64,000 bases of DNA from Mucilaginibacter aquariorum (GTDB lineage: Bacteria > Bacteroidota > Bacteroidia > Sphingobacteriales > Sphingobacteriaceae): NCBI RefSeq assembly GCF_024498135.1, contig NZ_JANHOH010000001.1:1984001-2048000 (forward strand), read 5' to 3'. Below, piece by piece: positions 1-9,103 of the stretch (the first letter of the stretch is position 1; every line of letters begins with the position of its first letter). Both the position numbers and the translations under genes were made by a program. The notes beneath the pieces are model-generated. The model worked only from the letters and a program-made list of their open reading frames with translations, was not told where the DNA came from and ran no database searches.

Positions 1-73
1 CGACGAGCGGCATGCCGATGAGGATAAAAATACACTAAGTGACGAAGACAGAGATTATATCAGCAGGGATTAG
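1..73 (+). CDS. C-terminal end of an unidentified acidic protein (truncated by window edge)
   Basis: Reading from base 2, an open frame of 23 codons runs to a TAG at 71-73. The visible tail is very hydrophilic and rich in Asp, Glu and Arg (it includes DERHADEDKN and ends YISRD). Nothing in it identifies a family. The frame could be chance because only 23 codons are visible, but the neighbouring frame closes early and a hairpin begins right after the stop, as expected at a gene end. The gene would be convergent with ispE. Confidence 0.4.
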   Translation, partial: DERHADEDKNTLSDEDRDYISRD

Positions 74-123
74 ATGTGAGATTTGAGACGTGAGATATGA
101 CCGCTCGCTCAGCTCTCACTTCT
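72..123. repeat. Imperfect word-type palindrome between convergent genes
   Basis: Arm 72-87 and arm 108-123 are inverted copies matching at 13 of 16 positions. The left side reiterates the word GTGAGA (GTGAGATTTGAGACGTGAGA). It sits between the truncated rightward gene and the leftward ispE stop, so it could act as a bidirectional terminator. It resembles the other word-type hairpins at 14,984, 20,655, 28,445, 29,643 and 33,359. Confidence 0.5.
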
Positions 124-124
124 C

Positions 125-928
125 TTAGACATTGTAAAAAACTTGGTTGCTCTCTTCCATGGCCTGCAGGTTTGGTGTGTTCTCAAAAATGCCAAAAACC
201 GATGCCCCACTGCCGCTCATACTTGCGTATAACGCACCATACTCATACAACTCTGCTTTTACGCCACGTATAACGGGATGATCACGGAAAATATGGCCCT
301 CAAAGTCGTTCTTAATGTGCCCTCTCCATGCCGTAAGGGGCGTTTTTATCAGGTCGTATAAAGATTCTGAAACTGGCGCCGGTTTTACGCCTCTGTAAGC
401 CTCTGCGGTTGACACATGCTCATCTGGCATCACCAACACAATTTTATAAGCAGACAGGTCAAGATTGATAGGTTCAAGCTCATCTCCTTTCTCAAACGCG
501 AACACCGGTTTGCTTTGGATGAAAAAAGCGCAGTCAGCACCAAGCACCCGGGCATAGTCTTCCATCCTCTCCAATGATAAGCCGAGTTCAAATTTATCAT
601 TCATCAGTTTGATGAAAAAAGCAGCATCAGCCGAACCACCGCCGAGCCCCGCCCCAATGGGAATATTTTTGTGCAGATGAATTTTTACCGGCGGCAGGTC
701 ATGGTCTTTTTTTAGCAGATGGTAACCCTTAATGCAAAGGTTATCTTCCAGCCTGCCGGGTATGTCCAAACCTGATGATTCAAAGCTCAGCTTATCGGCC
801 TCTATCACCTCCAGCACGTCATTAATTTTCACCGGATAAAAAACTGTTTCTAAGTCATGGTATCCGTCGGGCCGGCGGGCAATAATGTTAAGGCCAATGT
901 TTATCTTTGCGTTTGGAAATACTATCAT
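125..928 (-). CDS. ispE: 4-diphosphocytidyl-2-C-methyl-D-erythritol kinase
   Basis: GHMP-family kinase that phosphorylates CDP-methylerythritol with ATP in the cytoplasmic MEP route to isoprenoid precursors. The family is recognised from the N-terminal FPNAKINIGL segment, the ATP-binding glycine loop PIGAGLGGGSADAA near residues 90-103, and the C-terminal SMSGSGASVFG loop that completes the GHMP fold. At 267 residues it has the normal family length. The ATG at 928 is chosen; the codon just upstream in frame is not ATG. It is single and convergent with whatever ends at 73, and divergent from thyA. A -7-like element lies at 976-983. Assignment is strong. Confidence 0.93.
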   Translation of the reverse strand: MIVFPNAKINIGLNIIARRPDGYHDLETVFYPVKINDVLEVIEADKLSFESSGLDIPGRLEDNLCIKGYHLLKKDHDLPPVKIHLHKNIPIGAGLGGGSADAAFFIKLMNDKFELGLSLERMEDYARVLGADCAFFIQSKPVFAFEKGDELEPINLDLSAYKIVLVMPDEHVSTAEAYRGVKPAPVSESLYDLIKTPLTAWRGHIKNDFEGHIFRDHPVIRGVKAELYEYGALYASMSGSGASVFGIFENTPNLQAMEESNQVFYNV

Positions 929-975
929 CAAAATTCAATTAACACCGCATGTATTTATACACATCGGTAGGATAC

Positions 976-983
976 CAAAAATA
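976..983 (-). promoter_or_regulatory. Candidate -7 element for ispE
   Basis: On the minus strand this reads TATTTTTG, a full match to the Bacteroidota -7 consensus TAnnTTTG, about 48 bases upstream of the ispE ATG. No clear TTTG -33 box is seen at the expected distance, so this is only a candidate. Confidence 0.3.
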
Positions 984-1006
984 GATTTTTTTTATTTGTA
1001 CTGATT

Positions 1007-1014
1007 TAAATTTG
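1007..1014 (+). promoter_or_regulatory. Candidate -7 element for thyA
   Basis: TAAATTTG matches the TAnnTTTG consensus. It lies about 69 bases before the thyA ATG, and the direct repeat at 1045-1073 would fall in the leader. A -33 box at standard spacing is not evident. Confidence 0.35.
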
Positions 1015-1044
1015 TTGACTGGTGAACCGGGAGACTGAAATCAT

Positions 1045-1073
1045 TAAATCAATAATTCGCTAAATCAATAATT
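1045..1073. repeat. 13-bp direct repeat in the thyA leader
   Basis: TAAATCAATAATT occurs at 1045-1057 and again at 1061-1073, separated by three bases. The same words (AAATCAATAAT, ATTATTGATTTA) build the inverted repeat at 14,984-15,047 and the stretch at 21,541-21,600, so this looks like a single-arm relative of those elements. Confidence 0.5.
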
Positions 1074-1082
1074 ATTTTCAGA

Positions 1083-1904
1083 ATGAAACAATACCTCGAC
1101 CTGATGCAGCATGTGATGGAGAACGGAGCGCAAAAGCATGACCGCACCGGGACAGGCACCTTAAGCGTGTTTGGCTACCAGATGCGTTTTAACCTGCAGG
1201 ACGGCTTCCCCATGGTGACCACCAAAAAACTGCATCTCAAATCTATCATCCACGAGCTGATATGGTTTTTGACCGGCGATACCAATATTCAATATTTAAA
1301 AGATAACGGCGTACGCATCTGGGATGAGTGGGCCGATGAGAATGGCAACCTTGGGCCGGTGTATGGTTACCAGTGGCGGTCGTGGCCAAAGCCCGATGGC
1401 GGCCATATAGATCAGATAACCCAGGTGGTAAATCAATTGAAGAACAATCCGGATTCGCGCCGCATAATGGTATCGGCATGGAACGTTGCCGATGTTAACC
1501 AAATGGCGCTTCCACCCTGCCACAGTTTGTTCCAATTTTATGTGCAGCCCGCTGATGCATTAAAAGGCGAAACAAAAGGCAAATTATCGTGTCAATTGTA
1601 TCAGCGTAGTGCCGATATATTTTTGGGGGTACCTTTCAACATTGCATCGTACGCGTTGCTCACCATGATGATGGCACAGGTATGCGATCTGGACTACGGC
1701 GATTTCATCCACACTTTTGGCGATGCGCATTTGTACAACAATCATCTGGAGCAGGCCAGGCTGCAACTAAGCCGCGAGCCCAAGCCGCTACCAACAATGA
1801 AGATAAACCCGGAAGTGAAAGATATCTTCGGATTTAAGTTTGAAGATTTCACCCTTGAGAACTATGATCCGCATCCGCATATTAAAGGAGTTGTTGCGGT
1901 TTAA
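1083..1904 (+). CDS. thyA: Thymidylate synthase
   Basis: Converts dUMP to dTMP with methylene-tetrahydrofolate as carbon donor and reductant, yielding dihydrofolate. Visible family marks are the N-terminal HDRTGTGT, the active-site cysteine in [11 protein letters not shown], the nearby [21 protein letters not shown] segment, and [10 protein letters not shown] followed by a C-terminal [13 protein letters not shown]. At 273 residues it is slightly longer than the roughly 264 of the classical enzyme. The dihydrofolate it makes is recycled by the FolA encoded 0.6 kb downstream on the same strand, and the two genes probably share a transcript despite the toxin-antitoxin pair between them. Confidence 0.96.
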   Translation: MKQYLDLMQHVMENGAQKHDRTGTGTLSVFGYQMRFNLQDGFPMVTTKKLHLKSIIHELIWFLTGDTNIQYLKDNGVRIWDEWADENGNLGPVYGYQWRSWPKPDGGHIDQITQVVNQLKNNPDSRRIMVSAWNVADVNQMALPPCHSLFQFYVQPADALKGETKGKLSCQLYQRSADIFLGVPFNIASYALLTMMMAQVCDLDYGDFIHTFGDAHLYNNHLEQARLQLSREPKPLPTMKINPEVKDIFGFKFEDFTLENYDPHPHIKGVVAV

Positions 1905-1927
1905 GATGATGTTTTGTAAATTTGGGT

Positions 1928-2119
1928 ATGACAACTACAGAAATTAAAGAAGAATTACACAAGGCTATCGAAACGATACCCGAAGAATCTTTAAAAGATG
2001 TGCTTGGGTTAATAAATCAAATCCAACAGAAGCAATACATTGATGATAAAACCTTAGATGGTCATCTTGACACGATCATTGCCGAAAACAGGGAGTTACT
2101 TGAGAAATTAGCTCAATGA
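1928..2119 (+). CDS. Putative antitoxin of a Doc-type toxin-antitoxin pair
   Basis: A 63-residue, highly charged and probably all-helical protein. The ATG at 1928 is preferred over the TTG two codons upstream. Its stop overlaps the toxin start as ATGA, the usual coupling in such modules. The C-terminal IIAENRELLEKLAQ resembles the toxin-binding tail of small Bacteroidota antitoxins. It is not a recognisable Phd protein: no Phd-like DNA-binding N-terminus is visible. The role is inferred mainly from the neighbour; no direct homology is claimed. Confidence 0.65.
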   Translation: MTTTEIKEELHKAIETIPEESLKDVLGLINQIQQKQYIDDKTLDGHLDTIIAENRELLEKLAQ

Positions 2120-2493
2120 TCAGTTTTCAATCAGCGGTACGTATTCATGATAAATTAATTGAGCAATTTGGGGGCAGCAAAGAGGTTCGCGATGAAAGCC
2201 TATTGGAGTCTGCCCTAAATCGTCCGTTTGCTACTTTTGATGGCACAGATATTTATCCAACCTCGATAGAAAAGGCAACTGCGTTGTTTGAAAGCCTAAT
2301 CATTAATCATCCGTTTATGGATGGCAATAAACGTATGGCCTATACACTCATGGAGATCCTGCTAAGAGTTGGCAGCTTACACTTGACGGCATCTAAAGAA
2401 GAGAAGTACGTCATGGTAATAAATGCCAGCACCGGCGAAATGCGATTTGATGACATCAAAGCCTGGCTCGAACAAAACTCCAAACCATTATAA
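2116..2493 (+). CDS. doc: Doc-type (death-on-curing) Fic-fold toxin
   Basis: A 125-residue protein carrying the Doc version of the Fic motif, HPFMDGNKR, around residues 65-73. The lysine in place of the glycine of true Fic enzymes (HPFxxGNG) is the hallmark of Doc, which in the P1 plasmid system phosphorylates EF-Tu and blocks translation. Upstream features also fit: an EQFGGS segment and RDESLLESAL near the N-terminus. It overlaps the antitoxin by four bases and ends nine bases before folA, so it is embedded in a thyA-folA transcription unit. No signs of truncation are visible. Confidence 0.9.
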   Translation: MISFQSAVRIHDKLIEQFGGSKEVRDESLLESALNRPFATFDGTDIYPTSIEKATALFESLIINHPFMDGNKRMAYTLMEILLRVGSLHLTASKEEKYVMVINASTGEMRFDDIKAWLEQNSKPL

Positions 2494-2501
2494 TCTAAAA
2501 A

Positions 2502-2984
2502 ATGACAATTTCCATCATAGTAGCGATCGCAGAAAATTACGCCATTGGTAAAAACAACCAGTTGCTTTGGCATATGCCAAATGATCTGAAACATTTTAAA
2601 CAGGTAACATCCGGCCGTACAATTATCATGGGCCGTAAAACTTATGAGTCGGTTGGGAAACCATTGCCTAACCGCCGCAATATTGTAGTAACCCGGCAGG
2701 ATATAGAGATACCCGGCTGCGAAGTAGTAAAATCAATAGACGACGGTTTAGCATTATGCGCCCACGAGGATGAAGTATTTATTGGTGGTGGTGCCGAGAT
2801 CTATCGCCAGGCAATGGATAAAACCGACCGAATTTACCTAACCATTATCCACAAGGATTTTGAGGCTGATACCTTTTTCCCGGAAATTGACTATCTGAAA
2901 TGGGATGAAGTAAGCCGGGAGTATAACGAGCCCGACGAAAAAAACCCGCTTCCCTACTCATTTATCACACTAAACCGTCGGTAA
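2502..2984 (+). CDS. folA: Dihydrofolate reductase
   Basis: NADPH-dependent reduction of dihydrofolate to tetrahydrofolate, regenerating the cofactor consumed by ThyA. Family marks in the 160 residues are the N-terminal SIIVAIAENYAIG, the LLWHMPNDLKHFKQ segment with its folate-contacting acidic residue, GRTIIMGRKTYES for NADPH binding, PLPNRRNIVVTR, and EVFIGGGAEIY. Length is typical. It starts eight bases after the doc stop, which favours cotranscription with doc and thyA. Confidence 0.96.
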   Translation: MTISIIVAIAENYAIGKNNQLLWHMPNDLKHFKQVTSGRTIIMGRKTYESVGKPLPNRRNIVVTRQDIEIPGCEVVKSIDDGLALCAHEDEVFIGGGAEIYRQAMDKTDRIYLTIIHKDFEADTFFPEIDYLKWDEVSREYNEPDEKNPLPYSFITLNRR

Positions 2985-3039
2985 CAAAAACCAATATTAT
3001 TTTGTTTCAATTAAAAATTTCATGCTTGTGAAATTTTAT

Positions 3040-3047
3040 TAGATTTG
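3040..3047 (+). promoter_or_regulatory. Candidate -7 element for secDF
   Basis: TAGATTTG matches TAnnTTTG and lies 51 bases before the secDF ATG. A weak TTTC at 3018-3021, 18 bases upstream, could be the -33 box. Confidence 0.4.
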
Positions 3048-3098
3048 CCGTCTTATTTAAAAAGCTTATAAACTAATTAATTACATATTTAATTCGCG

Positions 3099-6092
3099 AT
3101 GCAAGGTAAAGGGGTTATTAAATTTTTCGCCATTCTGCTGGCTGTAGTGTGCTTATACCAGTTTTCATTTACATGGGTGGCACACAAAGTTGAGAGTGAT
3201 GCCAAAGCGTATTCTAAGGGCGATCCCGAAAAGGAAAAGGCCTATCTTGATTCTGTTTCAACGTTACCGGTATATCCGGTGCTTAACCACACTTACCAGT
3301 ATTGCCTGGAAAGGGAACTTGCCCTGGGTCTGGATCTAAAGGGTGGTATGAACGTTACTATGCAGGTTTCTTTACGCGAGCTTGTGCAGTCGTTATCAAA
3401 CAACAATGCCGACGTTGCCTTTAACCAGGCATTGACCAACGCGCAGGCAAGAAGCGTAACCGAGCAAAAAGATTACATTACCCTTTTTGTTGACGAATAT
3501 GAAAAACTGGCCCCAAACGCTAAACTTGCTGCCATATTTGCAAACAGCAATAATCAGGATAAATTAAAGTTCAATTCATCAAACAGCGATGTTGAGACTT
3601 ATTTGAAAGACCAGGCAAATACCGCAGTACAACAATCATATACTGTATTACATACCCGTATAGATCAATTTGGTGTTACACAGCCAAACATTCAATTGCA
3701 AAAAACCACTAACCGTATTTTGATTGAACTACCTGGCGTTAAAGAGCCGGAGCGTGTACGCAAATTATTATCAGGTACAGCAAAACTGGAGTTTTATCAA
3801 ACTTATGATAATACCGAAGTTTACGGTTTGTTAAATAACATTAACGGCTTACTGGCTGCTAAAAACAAAACCGCTACCCCTAAAAAGGATACAGTTAAAA
3901 CCGATACTGCAAAATCTGCATTAGCATCTGCTACTGCAAAAGATACGTCTGCTGCTGCAAAACAAGCTAATTCGTTATTAAACAAATTAAAAAATACTAC
4001 TAATAAAGATTCTGCCAGTTTAAATAAAACGCAGTTAGCTGCTAATCCGTTATTCGCGGTATTATCGCCGGTTACTTACCAGGATCAAAGCGGCCAGCAA
4101 CAATTAAGCCCGGGCCCAATTGTTGGTTACTCTGCGCAAAAAGATACTGCTAAAGTAAACAACTACCTGCGCAATGCCGATATTAAATCGGTTGTTCCAC
4201 AAAACATGAAATTCCTTTGGTCTGTTAAACCTATTAAAAACACAAAGGTTTTTGAATTATATGCCATTAAACTTTCTGGCGCCGAAAATGGTCCTGTGTT
4301 ATCTGGCGATGTAATAAATGATGCCCGCAGCGATGTAGACCAACTAAAAGGTGGGTACGAGGTTACTATGTACATGAACTCGCAAGGTGCGGCAAAATGG
4401 AAAACCGTTACCGCCGAAGCGTCTGCAGGTGCAAATAAAAGAGCTATCGCCATTGTGTTGGATGATAACGTTTACTCTGCTCCTAACGTTCAAAACGAAA
4501 TTTCAGGTGGCGTATCGTCAATATCAGGCGGTAACTTCACACTTGAAGATACTAAGGATTTAGCCAATATATTAAAAGCAGGCCGTTTACTGGCACCTGT
4601 ACGTATTATTGGTGAGGCTGTTGTAGGCCCGTCATTAGGTCAGGAAGCTATTAGTGCTGGTTTATTATCATGTATATTAGGTTTAGTAGTTATCTTAATT
4701 TTCATGATAGCTTACTACAAACGCGCGGGTACAGTTGCAGTTATCGCGGTATTGATCAACGTGTTCTTCCTTATGGGGGTATTGGTTAGCTTACGTGCTG
4801 TATTAACGCTTCCAGGTATCGCAGGTATCATTTTGATACTTGGTGTAGCTGTGGATGCCAACGTATTGGTTTATGAGCGTGTACGTGAAGAGCTTGCTTT
4901 AGGCAAATCTATCCGTATTGCGGTTGCAGATGGTTTTAAACACGCTTTACCTTCTATTCTTGATGCCAACATCAGTACATTCTTAACAGGTGTTATATTG
5001 TTCTTATTTGGTTCGGGCCCAATACAAGGTTTCGCAACTACTTTAATGATCGGTATCGTTACCACCTTGTTCTGCTCATTGTTAATTTCGAGGTTGATAT
5101 TTGAATTTATGCTTGAAAAAGGCTGGGATATCACATTTTCTCGCCCATGGAGTTCACATACCTTCAAAAATGCAAACTACGCATTCGTTAAAAATCGTTT
5201 CAAATTTTATGCCTTCTCTGGTATATTCATTGCTGCCGGTTTGGTATCAATGATAACAAGGGGCTTTAACTACGGTGTTGATTTTGGTGGTGGACACACT
5301 TACATTGTTAAATTTACCAGCCCTGTTACTACCGGGCAAATACACGATGCTATTGATGCAACACTTGGCCGTGGTACCGAGGTTAAAACTTATGGTACTG
5401 ATAATAAGATGAGCATCAATACCAACTACCTTATTAACGATAATTCGGCTGATGCGGATAGTAAAGTACAAGCCGCTTTAATTAAGGCGCTGGCAACAAA
5501 CCCGGCTACAAAAATTGAAGCAAAACAGATAGAAGCACACCAAAAGGTTGAAGCTACTATAGCTAACGAAGTTAAGGCTTCAGCTAAATGGACAATCATA
5601 CTGGCTATTGTTGTTATCTCTGCTTATATATTGATCAGGTTCCGTAAATGGCAATTTAGCTTAGGTGCGATGATCGCTACCGCGCACGATTCATTACTGG
5701 TACTGTCGTTCTTCTCGTTATTTAAAGATATCCTTCCGTTCTCTTTAGATATCGACCAGGCATTTATAGCAGCATTGCTTACCGTTATTGGTTATTCAAT
5801 TAACGATACCGTGGTAGTGTTTGACCGTATCCGTGAGTTCCTTGAACTGCACCATGCAAAAACTGATGACCCTAAAGAGGTAATCAACCACGCAATTAAC
5901 AATACATTAAGCCGTACTATTATCACTGCATTTACTGTCGTTTTAATATTGGTGATATTATTCATCTTTGGTGGTGATGTTATCCGCGGGTTCTCATTCG
6001 CATTGTTAATAGGTGTTATTTTTGGTACTTATTCATCAATATGTGTAGCCACACCGGTTATTATCGACTTTGGAAAGAAAGACCTGAGATAA
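3099..6092 (+). CDS. secDF: Protein translocase subunit SecDF (SecD-SecF fusion)
   Basis: Membrane partner of SecYEG that uses the proton gradient to pull exported proteins across the inner membrane. The 997 residues contain an N-terminal transmembrane segment, the SecD start with the LGLDLKGGMNV motif near residues 76-86, the periplasmic P1 region, a first bundle of membrane segments (about 515-690), then the SecF half with GVDFGGG and its own membrane bundle ending near the C-terminus. Both halves keep RND-type helices (VDANVLVYERVREEL and NDTVVVFDRIREFL). A Thr/Lys/Ala-rich low-complexity insert occupies roughly residues 255-300. A terminator follows. YajC, its partner, is encoded separately at 20,762. 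Confidence 0.95.
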   Translation: MQGKGVIKFFAILLAVVCLYQFSFTWVAHKVESDAKAYSKGDPEKEKAYLDSVSTLPVYPVLNHTYQYCLERELALGLDLKGGMNVTMQVSLRELVQSLSNNNADVAFNQALTNAQARSVTEQKDYITLFVDEYEKLAPNAKLAAIFANSNNQDKLKFNSSNSDVETYLKDQANTAVQQSYTVLHTRIDQFGVTQPNIQLQKTTNRILIELPGVKEPERVRKLLSGTAKLEFYQTYDNTEVYGLLNNINGLLAAKNKTATPKKDTVKTDTAKSALASATAKDTSAAAKQANSLLNKLKNTTNKDSASLNKTQLAANPLFAVLSPVTYQDQSGQQQLSPGPIVGYSAQKDTAKVNNYLRNADIKSVVPQNMKFLWSVKPIKNTKVFELYAIKLSGAENGPVLSGDVINDARSDVDQLKGGYEVTMYMNSQGAAKWKTVTAEASAGANKRAIAIVLDDNVYSAPNVQNEISGGVSSISGGNFTLEDTKDLANILKAGRLLAPVRIIGEAVVGPSLGQEAISAGLLSCILGLVVILIFMIAYYKRAGTVAVIAVLINVFFLMGVLVSLRAVLTLPGIAGIILILGVAVDANVLVYERVREELALGKSIRIAVADGFKHALPSILDANISTFLTGVILFLFGSGPIQGFATTLMIGIVTTLFCSLLISRLIFEFMLEKGWDITFSRPWSSHTFKNANYAFVKNRFKFYAFSGIFIAAGLVSMITRGFNYGVDFGGGHTYIVKFTSPVTTGQIHDAIDATLGRGTEVKTYGTDNKMSINTNYLINDNSADADSKVQAALIKALATNPATKIEAKQIEAHQKVEATIANEVKASAKWTIILAIVVISAYILIRFRKWQFSLGAMIATAHDSLLVLSFFSLFKDILPFSLDIDQAFIAALLTVIGYSINDTVVVFDRIREFLELHHAKTDDPKEVINHAINNTLSRTIITAFTVVLILVILFIFGGDVIRGFSFALLIGVIFGTYSSICVATPVIIDFGKKDLR

Positions 6093-6110
6093 AAAATCTC
6101 TCATAATTAA

Positions 6111-6141
6111 AAGGCTCCAAAGAACATTTGGAGCCTTTTTT
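6111..6141 (+). terminator. Rho-independent terminator after secDF
   Basis: Perfect 11-bp stem, AAGGCTCCAAA at 6111-6121 and TTTGGAGCCTT at 6127-6137, with a five-base loop and a run of T. It closes the secDF unit before ndh. Confidence 0.92.
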
Positions 6142-6188
6142 GTTTTACAACTAAACGCTTAGCATTACATAAAGTTTAAAATTGCATC

Positions 6189-7502
6189 ATGAACCCTACT
6201 GATCAATCAAAATTCCCAACGGTAGTTATTATAGGCGGCGGCTTTGGCGGCCTGCAGGTGGCCAAGCAACTCGCAGATAAGCCTGTAGAGATTATCCTTA
6301 TCGATAAGCACAACTATCATACTTTTCAGCCACTGCTATACCAGGTGGCTACAGGTAGTCTAGAGGCCGAAGCTATAGCATTCTCGTTACGTAAAAATTT
6401 TGACGGGCAAAAGAACCTCCGTTTCCGCAATACCGAGGTTACCCGTATTGATGCAGAAAAAAATACAGTTGTAACCGCCATCGGCGAAATAGTGTACGAT
6501 TACCTGGTGATAGCAACAGGATCAACCACCAACTTTTTTGGCAATAAAGAGATTGAGCACTATTCCATGCCCATGAAATCTATCCCCGAGGCATTAAACC
6601 TCCGGTACCTTGTGCTACAGAACCTTGAGGAAGCCATTTTAAAGCCCTCTAAGGAAGATCGCGCACCATACCTGTCATTCGTATTGGTGGGTGCCGGCCC
6701 TACCGGTGTAGAGCTTGCGGGCGCGTTAGCAGAGCTGCGCAACCATGTGCTCAACAAAGATTATCCCGAACTTGTAAAAGATGAAATGAAGGTTTACCTG
6801 GTAGACTTCCTACCAAAAGTTTTAGGCCCTTTTTCTGACGAGGGCTCAAAAGCCGCGGAAAACTATCTGCACAGCATGGGCGTTGAGGTGTTGCTAAATG
6901 TAAAAGTGGAGAGTTACGATGGCCACGAGATAAAATTTGAAGGCGGTAAAAGCATTTTCACCAAAAATGTAATATGGTCTGCAGGTGTAATGGGGGTTGT
7001 ACCCGATGGGATATCAAAAGACAGCATTGAGCGTGGTAACCGCATTAAAGTTGATACCATTTGCCGCATGGTTGGCAGCAACAATATATTTGCCATTGGC
7101 GATGTGGCAGCCATGATAACAGACGAAACCCCTAAAGGGCACCCGGGCGTTGCGCAGGTTGCCATACAAATGGGCCAGGCAACAGGCAAAAACATTTATC
7201 GTTTAATAAAGGGCGAACAAACCGTTCCATTTAAATATAACGACAAGGGCTCGTTGGCAACTATAGGCCGTAACAAAGCCATTGCCGATTTGGGTAAACT
7301 AAAATTCCAGGGATTTTTTGCCTGGCTGATATGGATGTTTGTGCACCTGATATCGCTTATGGGTGGCCGTAACCGTATTATTGTATTTATTAACTGGGTA
7401 GCCAGCTATATAACTTACAATGGCGGCAGCAGGCTGATTATCCGTAACTTTGAACGTGACGAACTGATACAAAAGGACGAGCAAGTTTCAAAACCCGATT
7501 AA
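6189..7502 (+). CDS. ndh: Type II NADH:quinone oxidoreductase (NDH-2 family)
   Basis: Flavoprotein that passes electrons from NADH to quinone without pumping protons, at the inner face of the membrane. Visible: FAD-binding Rossmann motif VVIIGGGFGGL at residues 11-21, HNYHTFQPLLYQVATG characteristic of NDH-2, a second dinucleotide fold FVLVGAGPTGVELAGALAE for NADH near 158-176, and the FAIGDVAAM segment for FAD. The C-terminus has hydrophobic helices (GFFAWLIWMFVHLISLMGG) that would anchor it in the membrane. Length, 437, is normal. The HMG-CoA-lyase-like gene follows after only three bases, so the two are probably cotranscribed. Confidence 0.92.
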   Translation: MNPTDQSKFPTVVIIGGGFGGLQVAKQLADKPVEIILIDKHNYHTFQPLLYQVATGSLEAEAIAFSLRKNFDGQKNLRFRNTEVTRIDAEKNTVVTAIGEIVYDYLVIATGSTTNFFGNKEIEHYSMPMKSIPEALNLRYLVLQNLEEAILKPSKEDRAPYLSFVLVGAGPTGVELAGALAELRNHVLNKDYPELVKDEMKVYLVDFLPKVLGPFSDEGSKAAENYLHSMGVEVLLNVKVESYDGHEIKFEGGKSIFTKNVIWSAGVMGVVPDGISKDSIERGNRIKVDTICRMVGSNNIFAIGDVAAMITDETPKGHPGVAQVAIQMGQATGKNIYRLIKGEQTVPFKYNDKGSLATIGRNKAIADLGKLKFQGFFAWLIWMFVHLISLMGGRNRIIVFINWVASYITYNGGSRLIIRNFERDELIQKDEQVSKPD

Positions 7503-7505
7503 TTA

Positions 7506-8363
7506 ATGGCCGAACACATAAAAATAACCGAGTGCCCCCGCGATGCCATGCAGGGCCTTTATGATTTTGTACCTACCAATGTTAAAACCGAATACATTAA
7601 CCTGCTTTTACAGGTAGGTTTTGATTCTATTGATTTCGGCAGCTTTGTATCGCCCAATGCCATACCGCAAATGCGGGATACAGCCGAAGTCTTAAGCAAA
7701 CTTGACCTGGATAATACCCGTTCAAAGCTATTGGCAATTATAGCTAATTACAGGGGCGCAGAAGATGCAGTCGTTCATCCCGAGATTCATTATTTAGGAT
7801 ACCCGTTTTCTATTTCCGAAACTTTCCAGCTGCGTAACACCAATACCACCATTGAGCAGGCATTTGACAATGTTAAACGAATAAACGAACTGTGCGCTGC
7901 AAATAATAAAAACCTGTTAATTTATTTGTCAATGGGTTTTGGTAACCCTTATGGTGATGAATGGGATACGGAGATAGTTCAGTACTGGGCACAAAAGATG
8001 ATTGATGAGGGAATTGGATATATTGCCTTATCGGATACCATTGGCATAGCCACACCCGAGCAGATCACCAGCCTGTACCCCGCCCTAACCAAACTTTCTG
8101 AAATTACTGAATTTGGCGTACACCTGCATTCCACACCAGATACATGGCAGGAAAAAGTGGCCGCGGCATATGAAAGCGGCTGTAAAAAGTTTGACGCTGC
8201 ATTAAAAGGATATGGAGGCTGCCCAATGGCCAAAGATGAGCTTACAGGCAACATCGCCACCGAAAACCTAATAGCATACCTTCTGCATCAAAACATCAAC
8301 ATGGGGCTTAATTTAGATAAACTAAGCGAAGCGATGGATTACTCGGGAAAGGTGTTTGGATAA
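7506..8363 (+). CDS. Hydroxymethylglutaryl-CoA lyase-like protein
   Basis: TIM-barrel enzyme of the HMGL-like family; the type member splits HMG-CoA into acetyl-CoA and acetoacetate at the end of leucine degradation. The catalytic N-terminal motif is ECPRDAMQG, with Arg and Asp kept; the metal-binding histidines appear as GVHLHSTPDT; and the cysteine loop appears as GYGGCPMAKDELTGN near residue 240. At 285 residues it fits bacterial HMG-CoA lyases. The exact substrate is not proved, as related aldolases share this core. It lies three bases after ndh. Leucine degradation is plausible, since an amino-acid-dehydrogenase-like gene lies elsewhere in the window, but the two are not linked. Confidence 0.8.
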   Translation: MAEHIKITECPRDAMQGLYDFVPTNVKTEYINLLLQVGFDSIDFGSFVSPNAIPQMRDTAEVLSKLDLDNTRSKLLAIIANYRGAEDAVVHPEIHYLGYPFSISETFQLRNTNTTIEQAFDNVKRINELCAANNKNLLIYLSMGFGNPYGDEWDTEIVQYWAQKMIDEGIGYIALSDTIGIATPEQITSLYPALTKLSEITEFGVHLHSTPDTWQEKVAAAYESGCKKFDAALKGYGGCPMAKDELTGNIATENLIAYLLHQNINMGLNLDKLSEAMDYSGKVFG

Positions 8364-8448
8364 GAATTATCAACCTTTAACTTTTTTAACAGTAATTAAC
8401 AACCTGTATCCAATTTCATGTATAGCTTTATGTAATATAGATCTCATC

Positions 8449-9031
8449 ATGAAAAAGATCATATTATCGTTGCTGATTGTATTTACTTGCGGTAAAGCTT
8501 TTTGCCAGCAAACTCCTTATACGCTACCCCTGCCCGCTAAATGGGGCAGCGAAAAAATACCGTTTCCTATCAGCTTTGCACCAAACATTCCTTTTAAAGG
8601 GATGGAAGAGTTACGTTTTACGCCGGATTGGAACAATGCCGCAAAAAAACGACTACTGGTCTTACGCTTTCCTTTGGTTTATTGAGGGCAAGCCTCAGTT
8701 AAACAGCCAGGCTTTACAAACTTATATGACTGAATATTTTAATGGATTATACAGAAGCAATAGCAAGATAAAACCGGTTGATAACTTCACAAAAGCAAAG
8801 TTTCAAAAAATAAAAGTCATGAATGATGATCAGGAAACTTACCAGGGAACAATATCAACCTTAAACTTCTTAACCGGAAAACCAATCAGGTTTTATGTAA
8901 AAATACATGTTCGTAATTATCCCGGCACTAGTCATTCGGCTTTAATGTATGAAATTTCACCAAAACCTTATGCTAATAACGTATGGCTTAAGCTAAACGA
9001 AATTGTAAAAGGATTTGAGTATAAAAATTGA
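8449..9031 (+). pseudogene. Secreted protein of unknown family, interrupted by a frameshift in a run of seven A
   Basis: The gene starts at 8449 with a signal peptide (MKKIILSLLIVFTCGKAFCQQ) and runs in one frame to a stop at 8685, ending in an unrelated-looking tail after PDWNNAAK. The continuation lies in another frame from about 8650 (NDYWSYAFLWFIEGKP) to 9031. Removing one A from the run at 8643-8649 joins the two exactly and gives a protein of about 193 residues. The cause could be a sequencing error, a real null mutation, or slippage at the A-run. The rebuilt protein has no family I recognise. The preceding leftover frame upstream of 8449 is not coding. Confidence 0.75.
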
Positions 9032-9103
9032 TATAACGGTATCAAATTTCGATAGGTACTGAAACGGTTATGCCTGATTAATAGAGCACACTCCCTTTAT
9101 TTG

